From Robertmurraya kyonggiensis (lineage in GTDB: Bacteria > Bacillota > Bacilli > Bacillales > Cytobacillaceae), in NCBI RefSeq assembly GCF_005116465.1, contig NZ_SWBM01000001.1, forward strand, positions 868,001 through 932,000: a stretch of 64,000 bases of DNA. The letters run 5' to 3'. The first letter of the stretch is position 1. The number at the start of each line of letters is the position of its first letter. The notes under the pieces are model-generated. The model saw only the letters and a program-made list of their open reading frames with translations, was not told the DNA's origin and did no database searches. The position numbers were made by a program, and so were the translations under genes. This document shows, piece by piece, positions 36,434 through 45,329 of the stretch.

Positions 36434-36544
36434 ATGATCTTAACCATCATAAGAAATTTTGTCGATAATAACATTGATACAGTAGATGATTTATTGAAAG
36501 ATATTCGCGAACTATTTAAAGCATTATTCAAAGACGACGATTAG
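36434..36544 (+). CDS. 36-residue amphipathic peptide gene
   Basis: A short open frame behind the strong ribosome site GGAAGGGAGG, 8 bases before the ATG. The product starts MILTIIRNFV, runs through a negatively charged middle, and ends KALFKDDD. Hydrophobic residues recur every three to four positions, as in an amphipathic helix, and there is no signal peptide. A possible promoter (TTACCA 36373-36378, TATAGA 36395-36400, 16-bp spacer) precedes it and two hairpins follow. No family recognised. The context suggests a deliberately expressed peptide. Confidence 0.6.
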   Translation: MILTIIRNFVDNNIDTVDDLLKDIRELFKALFKDDD

Positions 36545-36611
36545 TACAAGAAGAGGTAGCCCGTCCTGCTTATCCAAGAGTTATTTTGGGAATTGAGCAT
36601 TGTAATAATAT

Positions 36612-36650
36612 CAATGATGATTTTTCTCCAATGTCATCATTGTTCTCTTT
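36612..36650 (+). terminator. Terminator-like hairpin after the peptide gene
   Basis: Perfect 9-bp stem CAATGATGA/TCATCATTG (36612-36620 and 36634-36642) followed by pyrimidine-rich TTCTCTTTTTC. Confidence 0.65.
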
Positions 36651-36734
36651 TTCTTCTAAAACAGATCACCCCCTAAAGTTCAATTTTGGAAGGAATTGAA
36701 ATAGTAGAAAGCTAACCTACCTTTTAGTCTCTCC

Positions 36735-36762
36735 AGGACCATGCGCGGGCATGGTCCTTTTC
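36735..36762 (+). terminator. Second strong hairpin in the same gap
   Basis: Perfect 10-bp GC-rich stem AGGACCATGC/GCATGGTCCT with a 4-nt loop and TTTTCTC tail. Together with the previous hairpin it insulates the next gene. The gap 36545-36871 otherwise shows nothing. Confidence 0.75.
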
Positions 36763-36871
36763 TCTAAATTTGAAAGATAGTAAAATAGTTTGATTATTTT
36801 GAATAGACAATTCCTACCAAGTGTAATAAAATGGAAATACAAAAGCTATTTTTATATAAGGAGTCCTTGAA

Positions 36872-37402
36872 ATGATTAACGTAATATGTGTTTTACTATG
36901 GTTATTTGCCTTATGGAAATGGGGAGATTGGAAGAATTGGGAGAAATATTACGGGACCATTCTTTTCTTTATGCTAGGCGACTTCCTGTATTTATACTTA
37001 TTGTCCGATCATTACCCAATGTGGAAATATACTCCACCCGATTTATTTGGAAAATATGATTTAGCCAACACGCATATTTCACTAGCAATTATTCTAGTCA
37101 AATATCCTGCCACGATACTCATCTTTTTACCTAAATTTCCTGCACAAAACATTTTTAAACAAATACTCTATTTCGCTTTCTGGGTCGCCTTATATGGTGT
37201 GAATGAACTAATAGATTTACAGTTAAATAATATTACATACGACAACGGTTGGACCTTTTGGTGGTCCGTTCTCTTTAACGCAGTTATGTTCTTCATCTTA
37301 TGGATTCATTCTAAGAAACCATTAGTCGCATGGCTATTATCAATTATCTTTATCGTGTATTTATGGCAAACCTTTGATGTTCCAGGAATTGTATTTCGTT
37401 AA
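36872..37402 (+). CDS. CBO0543-family membrane protein
   Basis: A 176-residue protein with about six membrane helices and the aromatic pattern typical of this spore-former family (WLFALWKWGDWKNWEKYY at the start, LSDHYPMWKYTPP near 45, WWSVLFNAVMFFI near 130). Family function is unknown; the name comes from a clostridial member. Two further membrane proteins of similar look lie at 48906 and 49440. AAGGAG precedes the ATG. Confidence 0.72.
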   Translation: MINVICVLLWLFALWKWGDWKNWEKYYGTILFFMLGDFLYLYLLSDHYPMWKYTPPDLFGKYDLANTHISLAIILVKYPATILIFLPKFPAQNIFKQILYFAFWVALYGVNELIDLQLNNITYDNGWTFWWSVLFNAVMFFILWIHSKKPLVAWLLSIIFIVYLWQTFDVPGIVFR

Positions 37403-37463
37403 CTTGTAGCCGACGCATATGTATGTGTCATTTTTTTTTGATCAAATTTGGAGGAGGTTTAGG

Positions 37464-37991
37464 ATGATCATCATGCTAAATGGAGCTTTTGGAGTAGGAA
37501 AAACAACAGTAGCAAAGGAGTTACATAACACCATGAAAGATACAATGTTGTATGATCCTGAAGAAGTTGGCTTTATGCTAAGAAGTATCATAACAGAAGA
37601 TATCAAATTCCCAGAAGAACGAACAGATAATTTTCAGGATTTGAAGCTTTGGAAACAACTTGTCGTCCAGGTTGCTGAACAATTAAGATACCGGTATAAC
37701 AAGCATTTGATCGTACCGATGACGATTTATAATAAAGATTATTATCACTATATCTATGAAGGATTTAAGAATATAGATAAAGAAACCTATCATTTTTGCC
37801 TAATAGCAGAAGAATCCACGATTCATGAACGGCTTCGGTTGCGAGGTGAAAAGGAAGGGAACTGGTGTTATCAGCAAACAAGTATGTGTGTTACGGCATT
37901 TCAGGAGGCAGAGTTTGCATTAAGGATTAAGACGGATGGAAAGAGTATTGATGAGATTGCGAATGTAAAAGAGTGTGAAATTGATGCTTAG
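37464..37991 (+). CDS. TmrB-like P-loop nucleotide-binding protein
   Basis: A 175-residue kinase-fold protein. Walker A is GAFGVGKTT (7-15); YDPEEVGFMLRS, LIVPMTIYNKDYY and RLRLRGE match the layout of B. subtilis TmrB, an ATP-binding protein giving tunicamycin resistance. The start at 37464 follows GGAGGAGG; a longer frame from 37419 lacks a site and runs through a T-rich stretch. It is shorter at the C-terminus than TmrB (about 197), so the membrane-associating tail may be missing. Tunicamycin resistance is possible, not shown. Confidence 0.72.
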   Translation: MIIMLNGAFGVGKTTVAKELHNTMKDTMLYDPEEVGFMLRSIITEDIKFPEERTDNFQDLKLWKQLVVQVAEQLRYRYNKHLIVPMTIYNKDYYHYIYEGFKNIDKETYHFCLIAEESTIHERLRLRGEKEGNWCYQQTSMCVTAFQEAEFALRIKTDGKSIDEIANVKECEIDA

Positions 37992-38072
37992 GAGATACAT
38001 AGAAAAGTATTTACGTTATGATGAATTCAGGAATTGTGCTATTAGGAAATAAGAGTATTGGTGGTGTCAAAA

Positions 38073-38780
38073 ATGAAAGAATTCATTAAACAAGCCTATA
38101 ATGAATTATCCGATGATTATGAACATAATGTGGACACTCAGAGTGCCTACAACATTTACTACGAGCGCCCAGCTATGATAAAGCTTCTCCCTGATGATTT
38201 GAAAAATAAGAAAGTCCTCGATGCTGGGTGTGCGGCAGGTTGGTATACGGAGCAATTCATCGAGATGGGGGCAGATGTGGCCGCTGTTGATATGAGTCCA
38301 GAAATGGTCGAAGCTACAAAGAGGCGTGTAGGAGAAAAAGCTGAGGTTTTGTGCTGTGACTTAGAAGGCAAATTACCTTTTGCTGATGAGTCCTTTGATT
38401 TGATAGTAAGCTCTCTCGTACTCCATTACGTTGGGGATTGGAAGCAAACATTTGCCGAGTTCCAAAGAATCTTAAAACTAGATGGGACTTTTATTTTTTC
38501 CGTTCACCACCCAATGATGGATATTCATTTATCCGAAGAAAAAGAGTATTTTAGCACCGAACTAATTATCGATACATGGAAAAGGCAAGGGGAATTGATA
38601 AAAGTTCCGTTTTATAGACGACCGCTTCAGTCGATTTTGAACGAAACCGTCCTCTATTTTTCCTTAAAGAAAATCGTAGAGCCGCAGCCTGTTGATGAAT
38701 GTAAGGAAAAAGCTCCTGAGAGTTATGAGAGACTAATGAAAAATCCACAATTTCTCATCATAAAAGCTCAAAAACCATGA
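38073..38780 (+). CDS. Class I SAM-dependent methyltransferase
   Basis: A 235-residue methyltransferase. Motif I is VLDAGCAAGWYTEQF (about 45-59), the acidic residue after strand 2 is in VAAVDMSPEM, and DLIVSSLVLHYV is motif IV. Methyltransf_11-type small-molecule family. The ATG at 38073 is used with GGTGGTG upstream. Substrate unknown. Confidence 0.85.
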   Translation: MKEFIKQAYNELSDDYEHNVDTQSAYNIYYERPAMIKLLPDDLKNKKVLDAGCAAGWYTEQFIEMGADVAAVDMSPEMVEATKRRVGEKAEVLCCDLEGKLPFADESFDLIVSSLVLHYVGDWKQTFAEFQRILKLDGTFIFSVHHPMMDIHLSEEKEYFSTELIIDTWKRQGELIKVPFYRRPLQSILNETVLYFSLKKIVEPQPVDECKEKAPESYERLMKNPQFLIIKAQKP

Positions 38781-38807
38781 AATAAGAGAAATTAGGGGGA
38801 TAAATTT

Positions 38808-39341
38808 TTGAAAGTGCAATTTAAAGAATTTGAAGTCAATCAATTAAAATATCATATTAGGTTTGCAATAGAAAAAAGATGCAAAGTACCTATCACAAGT
38901 AAGGCTTAAAATCGATGGTGAAACGGAATTTCTTGATCGAGTACCAGGTGAGGCTTATCTAGATGAATCTAGTTTTAAGAGGACTCTGAGAGTCCTAGAA
39001 ACCTATTTTTAGTTGCTGAAGTCGGTGGGGAAATTGTTGGTTTCGCTCGATGTGAAGGGAATAACTTGAAACGTACCATACATAAAGTAGAATTTGGTAT
39101 TTGCATTTTAAAAGAGTATTGGGGATTTGGAATAGGAAAGAACTTGTTGGTGAACGCCATTCAATGGGCCGATTCTCATGGAATTAAGAAAATAACGTTA
39201 AATGTACTCGAAACGAATGAAAAAGCAATTAAGCTTTATCAGAAGTTTGGATTTGAAGTAGAGGGAATATTGAAGTGCGACAAAATTTTATCAGATGGAA
39301 AATATTATAATACGGTTGTAATGGGTAGATTTCAGGACTAA
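38808..39341 (+). pseudogene. GNAT acetyltransferase broken by two frameshifts
   Basis: Three reading segments together give one GNAT protein. Segment 1 starts at TTG 38808 (GGGGGA upstream) and stops soon after an A6 run near 38874. Segment 2, one base out of frame, reads DAKYLSQVRLKIDGET to about 38985. Segment 3, back in the first frame, runs ESPRNLFLVAEVGGEIVGF and on to a complete C-terminus at 39341, including EYWGFGIGKNLL (acetyl-CoA loop) and NVLETNEKAIKLYQKFGF. One extra base in the A6 run and one missing base near 38975 explain it. These may be true mutations or homopolymer errors. Segment 3 alone could not make an active enzyme. Confidence 0.75.
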
Positions 39342-39357
39342 TAGGGAGGGGAAGGTT

Positions 39358-39930
39358 ATGACGACTATTGGTTTGATTAGGCATGGAATCACAGCATGGA
39401 ATGAGTTAGGCATGGCACAAGGACGTACGGATATTCCGCTCAATGAGCTAGGTAAGCAGCAAGCGATGAAAATTGCTGAAAGACTATCTTTCGAAGATTG
39501 GGATATGATTGGTTCAAGTCATCTTTTAAGAGCTGTGGAAACAGCTACAATTATTGGTGAGAAAAGAAATATGCCAATTACCTTTCTTGATGAACGAATA
39601 CAAGAACTGAACTGTGGTGAAATTGAAGGTACGACTGAGGAGGAGCGAGCCCAAAAATGGGGAAGTAATTGGCGAGAACAAGACCTCGGTATGGAAACTG
39701 TAGAAGAAGTATTCAATAGAGGGATGCAATGTATAGATGAAATCGTTCAATTACATAAGGGAAAAAAGGTTTTGCTCGTAAGCCATGGTGCAATGATCGG
39801 CATACTGTTGCAACGTTTACTGCCAGATGTTTTTAGGTCCACCTATATGGATAATACGTCTCTAACTATACTTACGAACACAGATGGAATTTGGGATTGT
39901 AGACTTTATAATTGCAAGAAACACCTGTAA
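39358..39930 (+). CDS. Histidine phosphatase family protein (phosphoglycerate-mutase-like)
   Basis: A 190-residue phosphatase. The catalytic motif LIRHGITAWN (5-14) holds the phospho-accepting His and Arg; LNCGEIEG gives the acid/base Glu and VSHGAMIG the second His. GRTDIPLNELGKQQA is typical of the broad-specificity PhoE/GpmB group. ATG at 39358 after GGGAGGGG. Substrate unresolved. Confidence 0.87.
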   Translation: MTTIGLIRHGITAWNELGMAQGRTDIPLNELGKQQAMKIAERLSFEDWDMIGSSHLLRAVETATIIGEKRNMPITFLDERIQELNCGEIEGTTEEERAQKWGSNWREQDLGMETVEEVFNRGMQCIDEIVQLHKGKKVLLVSHGAMIGILLQRLLPDVFRSTYMDNTSLTILTNTDGIWDCRLYNCKKHL

Positions 39931-40010
39931 ATTCCTGTCCATGAATGACTCAACTTTACATATCTTTAAATTATATTAAGAGCACAGGCATGAGAATACG
40001 GGAGGATGAA

Positions 40011-41165
40011 ATGAGCACTGTAGGTATGGTTTTAGGCATCATATTAATGCTCTCTCTTTACGGGGGCATGAACTTTTTTATTGGTAGAAGGATTTTTCAA
40101 TTTCTTAGATTTCCTTTTCCGCATTTAAATGGAAAGGTGTTTGCGGGTATATACATAGTGTTAGCATTATCGCTGATGATCGGAATTTTACCGTTACCTC
40201 CTGAAATTAAGGCAATCATGAGCTGGATCGGCTCTTATTGGATGGGTATTTTTGTTTATCTATTAATACTTTTACTAGTGGCTGAATTAGTTATCTTACT
40301 TGGAAGATTAATAAAAGTTATTCCAAGACCCATCCCTAAATCTATTCGTTTTTATAAGGGCGCAATTGTACTTTTACTAACGATTGGTTTGGTTAGTTAT
40401 GGGATGTATAACGCAAATCAGATTAAGCAGGTTTCCTATGAAATTCAAACGAAAGAATCAACAATGGCTACTGAGATGAAAATAGTCATGATCAGCGATT
40501 TGCATTTAGGAGCCGTTAATTCCGAGAAACATCTTGAGAGTATAGTCCAGGGGATCAATAATTTGGATCCGGATCTTGTGTGTTTAGTGGGAGATGTTTT
40601 CAATGATGATTTTAATGCCATACGAAATCCGGATAGAGCAATTGAATTGCTTAAAAGTATTAAGGCGACGTATGGCGTTTATAGCAGTCTGGGAAATCAT
40701 GACGGTGGAAACACGTTTAACGAAATGACTAGTTTTCTGCAGGAAAGCAATATAAAGCTCCTAAATGATGAGTACGAGATTATTGATGAGCGATTGGTAC
40801 TGTTTGGACGGGTAGATCCGACACCAATAGGCGGGTTTGGAGACCTGAAAAGAAAAGACACGAAAGATATTATGAAAACGGTAGCTTCATTGCATACAAA
40901 CATGCCTGTTGTCATGATGGATCATAATCCTGCAAACATTGAGGAGTATGGCAATGAAGTGGATTTAATCATTTCTGGACATACGCATAAGGGGCAGATT
41001 TTCCCGGGTAATTTGATAACAAACGCCCTATATATTGTAGATTATGGACATTACCAAAAGGATGCTGAAAGTCCCCATGTAATCGTTTCTTCTGGCGTGG
41101 GTACTTGGGCAATGCCAATGCGGATTGGTAGTAATAGTGAAATAGTGAGTATTTCTTTGCGATAG
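40011..41165 (+). CDS. Membrane-anchored metallophosphoesterase
   Basis: A 384-residue protein: four hydrophobic segments in residues 1-140, then a calcineurin-like phosphoesterase domain. The metal motifs are ISDLHLG, VGDVFND, LGNHD, and SGHTHKG, with GH(T)H intact; the usual 'GDxxD' second Asp is kept as DVFND. Similar to YkoQ/YkuE-type proteins. The ATG at 40011 follows GGGAGG; an upstream in-frame ATG at 39945 has no site. Confidence 0.85.
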   Translation: MSTVGMVLGIILMLSLYGGMNFFIGRRIFQFLRFPFPHLNGKVFAGIYIVLALSLMIGILPLPPEIKAIMSWIGSYWMGIFVYLLILLLVAELVILLGRLIKVIPRPIPKSIRFYKGAIVLLLTIGLVSYGMYNANQIKQVSYEIQTKESTMATEMKIVMISDLHLGAVNSEKHLESIVQGINNLDPDLVCLVGDVFNDDFNAIRNPDRAIELLKSIKATYGVYSSLGNHDGGNTFNEMTSFLQESNIKLLNDEYEIIDERLVLFGRVDPTPIGGFGDLKRKDTKDIMKTVASLHTNMPVVMMDHNPANIEEYGNEVDLIISGHTHKGQIFPGNLITNALYIVDYGHYQKDAESPHVIVSSGVGTWAMPMRIGSNSEIVSISLR

Positions 41166-41200
41166 GCTTAAAGATACCATACCGTTCTTAAATAAAAAAC

Positions 41201-41238
41201 GGAGCGCGATCCCTTGTAGGGCAGCGCTCCATTTTTTT
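41201..41238. terminator. Terminator between the phosphoesterase gene and ade
   Basis: 7-bp GC-rich stem GGAGCGC/GCGCTCC (41201-41207 and 41224-41230) with an inner CCCT/AGGG stem and a run of seven Ts. It serves converging genes. Confidence 0.8.
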
Positions 41239-41269
41239 GATTTTTAGTATAAACAAAATGTTTATTCTT

Positions 41270-43006
41270 TTATTTTATTCCAATGTCCACATGCTCAAAG
41301 CTAGAAACCTTAAACAATCCAGTATCGGTAAGCTTCAATTCTGGAATCACTGGTAATGTTAAAAATGATAGGGTTAAGAACGGATTAAATTCAGACCCTG
41401 CGCCAATGGTAGCAAGTGCTTCATCGAGTTCTTTTAATTTTCTATAAACCTCTTGGTGAGGTTGTTCGGACATTAATCCAGCGATAGAAAGGGGGAGGGA
41501 AGCAATCACTTGTTTGTCCTTTACGACTATGAGACCACCTTGTATCTCCCTTATCATATTTGCAGCAAACGCCATATCTTCATCAGTGGTTCCAGCAATC
41601 ACTAAATTGTGAGAGTCATGAGCGATTGTTGTGGCAATGGCACCTGAATGGAACCCGAACCCTTTTACAATCCCGAGTCCCATAAGTCCGGTCATATGAT
41701 GGCGTTCAATGACTGCAAGTTTCAATTGATCTTTTTTAATAGAAGGCTTAAAAAAGCCTAAATCACACATATTGATACTATCAATATGATGTTTTGTTAC
41801 GAGACTGTTTGGAATAATTTCGATGATATTTGATTGATTTAAAGGATGGACAATTCGAAAATCTATTGGTCTTATTTCGTGAAAATGTACAGAGTTTGTT
41901 AACGGTATCGTGTCCTCGTAAATATTTTCTCTCTTAAATGGGAGAAGTTGGCCATTTTTCACAACAAGGGAGCCATCTTTAAAAACCCTAGATATTTTAA
42001 TAGTTTCTAGCTCATCTAATAGAATAAAATCGGCTTGATACCCTGGTGCAATGGCCCCTTTATTGCCAAATCCAAAGCACTCGGCGGCGTTAATCGAAGC
42101 CATTTGTATCGCCGTAATGGGAGGAACCCCTAAAGAAATAGCCATTCTTACATTGTGATCAATACTGCCTTCCTCCAAAAGATCATCCAAATGTTTGTCA
42201 TCTGTGACAAACAAACATCGTCTTGAATTTTGTTCATTGACGACAGGAATAAGTTGTTTTAGATCCTTTGCAACCGTACCTTCGCGAATCATGAGATACA
42301 TTCCTCGTCTTAGTCGTTCCTTGGCTTCTTCAGCTGTTGTGCTCTCGTGGTCTGTTTTGATATTGGCGGATAAATATACGTTCAGTGCTTTAGGCGATAG
42401 GCCAGCACCATGACCGTCAATCTTTTTTTCATGAGCGAGGGCATCAGATATTTTTGTTATCATATCTGTCTCTGCATCTAACACAGCAGGATAGTTCATG
42501 ACCTCAGCAAGGCCAAGGACCCTTGGATGTTCATAAAAGGCACGTAAATCATTTGCCTCTAAAATAGCTCCTGAATGTTCAAATTGCGTGGCAGGTACAC
42601 AGGATGGTAGCATAAAGAAGAAATCGAAGGGGAGATTCTCGGTCGCATCAAGCATGTACTCGATACCTTTAACTCCTAAAACATTGGCTATTTCATGTGG
42701 GTCTGCAATAACAGTAGAAACGCCATGTGAGAGGAGGATTTTCGCAAATTCACTTGGAGTTAACATCGATGACTCAATATGAACATGACCATCTATAAAA
42801 GTAGGGGAAACATATTGACCAGTAGCATCTATGACATTCCTTCCATCATACTCACCAATTCCGACAAACACGCCGTCGACAATGGCAAGATCACCTTCCA
42901 TAATTTCACCGTTGAATACATCAATGATTTTCCCGTTCTTAATCACTGTGTCCGCTAGTTCTTTTCCAGAGGCCACAGCGATTCTTTTCTTTAATTTTTC
43001 CATCAT
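41270..43006 (-). CDS. ade: Adenine deaminase
   Basis: Amidohydrolase that deaminates adenine to hypoxanthine in purine salvage. The 578 residues show the amidohydrolase opening SPTFIDGHVHIESSML with the metal His-x-His, a SHGVSTVIADPHE block, VTDDKHLDDL and a C-terminal Ade-specific part (TIAHDSHNLVIAGT). Length is normal for Bacillus AdeC. I place the start at 43006, ten bases after AAAGGA; the ATG at 43018 would overlap that site. The guanine deaminase gene lies 80 bp upstream on the same strand. Confidence 0.92.
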   Translation of the reverse strand: MMEKLKKRIAVASGKELADTVIKNGKIIDVFNGEIMEGDLAIVDGVFVGIGEYDGRNVIDATGQYVSPTFIDGHVHIESSMLTPSEFAKILLSHGVSTVIADPHEIANVLGVKGIEYMLDATENLPFDFFFMLPSCVPATQFEHSGAILEANDLRAFYEHPRVLGLAEVMNYPAVLDAETDMITKISDALAHEKKIDGHGAGLSPKALNVYLSANIKTDHESTTAEEAKERLRRGMYLMIREGTVAKDLKQLIPVVNEQNSRRCLFVTDDKHLDDLLEEGSIDHNVRMAISLGVPPITAIQMASINAAECFGFGNKGAIAPGYQADFILLDELETIKISRVFKDGSLVVKNGQLLPFKRENIYEDTIPLTNSVHFHEIRPIDFRIVHPLNQSNIIEIIPNSLVTKHHIDSINMCDLGFFKPSIKKDQLKLAVIERHHMTGLMGLGIVKGFGFHSGAIATTIAHDSHNLVIAGTTDEDMAFAANMIREIQGGLIVVKDKQVIASLPLSIAGLMSEQPHQEVYRKLKELDEALATIGAGSEFNPFLTLSFLTLPVIPELKLTDTGLFKVSSFEHVDIGIK

Positions 43007-43086
43007 ACGGATCACCATCCTTTCTTAAAGTAATGCTCTTTTCTCAATTCGCATTAGAGAATTGAAAAAAGAGCTATAGAGATATT

Positions 43087-43557
43087 TTAGTAATGGGTTT
43101 TAGTCATGGAATCGTTCCATAACGCAAATGGAAGATTATTTTGCTCCAGCATTATTTGCTCCATTCGAATTTTTCTTTTTTCCATTGGAAGGGCAAGCTC
43201 CTCGTATATAAACTGGTCATCAAATCCAACCTTTGCCGCGTCTTCTTTCGTACTTGCATAGTAAACGGCTTTCGGGCGTGCCCAATAAATGGCGCCAATA
43301 CACATTGGACAAGGCTCACAGCTAGTGTAAAGTTCACAATCATCTAACTGGAACGAATTCAAATACTGACATGCTGCCCTAATGGCCTGAATCTCAGCAT
43401 GAGCAGTGGGATCATTTGTAGCAGTAACTTCATTTCGTCCAATTGCAATGATTTTCCCATTTTGGACAACTATCGCACCAAAAGGGCCACCATGGACGGA
43501 TGTAACATTTTCTGTCGCGACATTTATCGCTTTTTGCATTAGCTCAGTTTCACACAT
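43087..43557 (-). CDS. guaD: Guanine deaminase (cytidine-deaminase-like fold)
   Basis: Zinc enzyme converting guanine to xanthine. The 156 residues contain HAEIQAIRAA (zinc His and catalytic Glu) and SCEPCPMCIGAIYWARP (zinc Cys pair), plus the GuaD-specific DDQFIYEEL and a C-terminal FALW-type aromatic tail. HGGPFGAIVV near the start fits the domain-swapped dimer family. Adjacent to ade, giving a two-gene purine salvage unit. Confidence 0.9.
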   Translation of the reverse strand: MCETELMQKAINVATENVTSVHGGPFGAIVVQNGKIIAIGRNEVTATNDPTAHAEIQAIRAACQYLNSFQLDDCELYTSCEPCPMCIGAIYWARPKAVYYASTKEDAAKVGFDDQFIYEELALPMEKRKIRMEQIMLEQNNLPFALWNDSMTKTHY

Positions 43558-43866
43558 GTCATTTCTTCCTCTCTCTGTATCGTTTCAAAAAGGTATTTCA
43601 ACTATTATTCTATATGTTGTAAGAAAATTCTATTTATTTGTTAGATAATTTAACATATATTTTTCGAAGCAAGGGTCGATATAACTAAAACCTAATAATG
43701 TATATTTGCTAAGATATGGAAGAATCTGGACTAATTTAATAGAACGAATATTATAAAAATACGAAAGAATTCGTAAAAATATGAAACAATTTCCAGTTTG
43801 AATCGTCTGTATAGAATGAGGTTATTTAGTTATGTCCTTTGTACCATTTTTTAGGGGTGGGAAAGC
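43558..43866. other. AT-rich intergenic region between guaD and the lipoprotein gene
   Basis: No gene. The only structure noticed is TACGAA-N4-TTCGTA (43760-43775), a perfect inverted repeat near related ACGAA sequences at 43743-43748. It could be an operator for either divergent gene. No classical guanine riboswitch or clear PurR box was recognised. Confidence 0.4.
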
Positions 43867-44388
43867 ATGAAGCTTAGAATATATATGATTATAATATTAT
43901 GGTTTGCGATCGGGATGGTACTACAAGGATGTGGCTCCACAAAAGCCCAAACAGCTTCAAGTAAATTAATCCATGCAGAAAAGACATTGCCTTTAAATTA
44001 TTTTGAGTTGGCAGAGCAAGGTGTTTTAGTATATAAAGCATCGAATCAGGATGAATTTAAAGCATTATGGGAGAAGTTTCGGCTTAAAGAAGAATTACAA
44101 AATGAACTGGACTGGGGTAAAAAAGTCGCTATTTTTCTAGGTATTGTTGAATCAGGAACATGTCCATTACAATTTGAATCTGCTGAATTAGCCGGAGAAA
44201 ATACGGAGATTATGGTACGACTCGAAGGAAGTTCAGAAATGGCATGTACAGATGATGCTACACCTAGGACGATTGTGATTGAGATGAATCAAAGCGAATT
44301 AGCTGGTGTTAGCTATGTGAAAATAGACAATTACTTTGGGATTAATCCAAGAGTTGAATTTCACCAATTGGAGGAGGAAAATAATTAA
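43867..44388 (+). CDS. Putative lipoprotein
   Basis: A 173-residue exported protein: hydrophobic signal (MIIILWFAIGMVLQGC) with lipobox LQGC, so Cys22 should be lipidated and the protein anchored outside the membrane. The mature part has two Cys (in GTCPLQF and MACTDD) that could form a disulfide. A PrcB-like fold is possible but I cannot confirm it. Start ATG 43867 follows GGGGTGGG. Function unknown. Confidence 0.72.
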   Translation: MKLRIYMIIILWFAIGMVLQGCGSTKAQTASSKLIHAEKTLPLNYFELAEQGVLVYKASNQDEFKALWEKFRLKEELQNELDWGKKVAIFLGIVESGTCPLQFESAELAGENTEIMVRLEGSSEMACTDDATPRTIVIEMNQSELAGVSYVKIDNYFGINPRVEFHQLEEENN

Positions 44389-44392
44389 ATAA

Positions 44393-44417
44393 GGAGAGGT
44401 AGAAAACTACCCACTCC
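44393..44417. terminator. Weak hairpin between converging genes
   Basis: GGAG and GGTAG (44393-44402) pair with CTACC and CTCC (44407-44417), interrupted by small bulges. It separates the lipoprotein gene from the converging STAS gene. Confidence 0.45.
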
Positions 44418-44423
44418 TCATCA

Positions 44424-45245
44424 TTATCGAAAATATTTCTTCAGTGCTTTTTGCAACGTACCTAATGTTATTGTGTTTTGATCAAATGAAAAACCAAGGG
44501 AAACTATTTTTCTTACCACATCTGGTCTCAACCCTGTTATGACTGTGCTGCAACCCATCATTGACCCACCATCAATAACCTTCATTAATTGGTCTATTAC
44601 ATCGGGTTCCATATCTGCTATACCGGATAAATCCATTATCAAGGTCTGAATCCGTAATAAGCCAATCTCGGTTAGTACTTTTTCCTGAAGTACACTCATT
44701 CTTAAAGAATCCATTGCTCCAATTAAAGGGAGTATTGATACGGAAGGAGTAATCGGAATAATTGGGACTGATAATTTCTCCACGAGTTCTCGATGCGCTT
44801 TGAGTAAAGAATCTTTGTAAGTGGAATATTTAATAAAAAATGTATTCAAAAATCGATCTACGTGATTATTAATTTGACGCTCTAAATCAAAAAAATCATT
44901 GATATTAGAGCCGTTTGAATACTCTTGGAATGCTTGGATGAAACTCCACAATGTTCTTCGAATTGCTTGAATCCACTCAAGTTTAAAGGTTAAGTCAATC
45001 GAATGAGTTGCCCATGCAATTCCTTCTTGCTTCGCAAATGCGCTTAGCTCTTCTTCTTTTCCCTCAATTATATAAAAGGAAAGCGTATGAGCATTGTTGA
45101 CTAAGTCAATATTCCCGATTGCGAGAATTTCATTTATCTTATCCTTAACGTTTACTGCCTCTGATAATAGAGTTCTTTCAAATTCCAAATGATTTGCTTC
45201 AATGAATTCTCTAAGGTTAAGTGCTTCATTATATGTATATTCCAT
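44424..45245 (-). CDS. RsbR-type STAS-domain protein
   Basis: A 273-residue stressosome-like protein: an N-terminal helical region (about 1-150, globin-like in RsbR relatives) and a C-terminal STAS domain (about 160-270). Relatives regulate the general stress response via RsbT. In RsbR the STAS strand reads DLTG...VDT with two phospho-Thr; here it is DLSGIADMEP (205-214), so the first Thr is Ser and the second is Pro. That predicts altered or no phosphorylation. No partner kinase is nearby. Confidence 0.78.
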   Translation of the reverse strand: MEYTYNEALNLREFIEANHLEFERTLLSEAVNVKDKINEILAIGNIDLVNNAHTLSFYIIEGKEEELSAFAKQEGIAWATHSIDLTFKLEWIQAIRRTLWSFIQAFQEYSNGSNINDFFDLERQINNHVDRFLNTFFIKYSTYKDSLLKAHRELVEKLSVPIIPITPSVSILPLIGAMDSLRMSVLQEKVLTEIGLLRIQTLIMDLSGIADMEPDVIDQLMKVIDGGSMMGCSTVITGLRPDVVRKIVSLGFSFDQNTITLGTLQKALKKYFR

Positions 45246-45329
45246 CTTGTACCTCCATTTGAAAGACTACTAAACTATTACCCGTTATTTTGATACCTAA
45301 ACCTTTTTTACTAGAATATTTTACCTATT

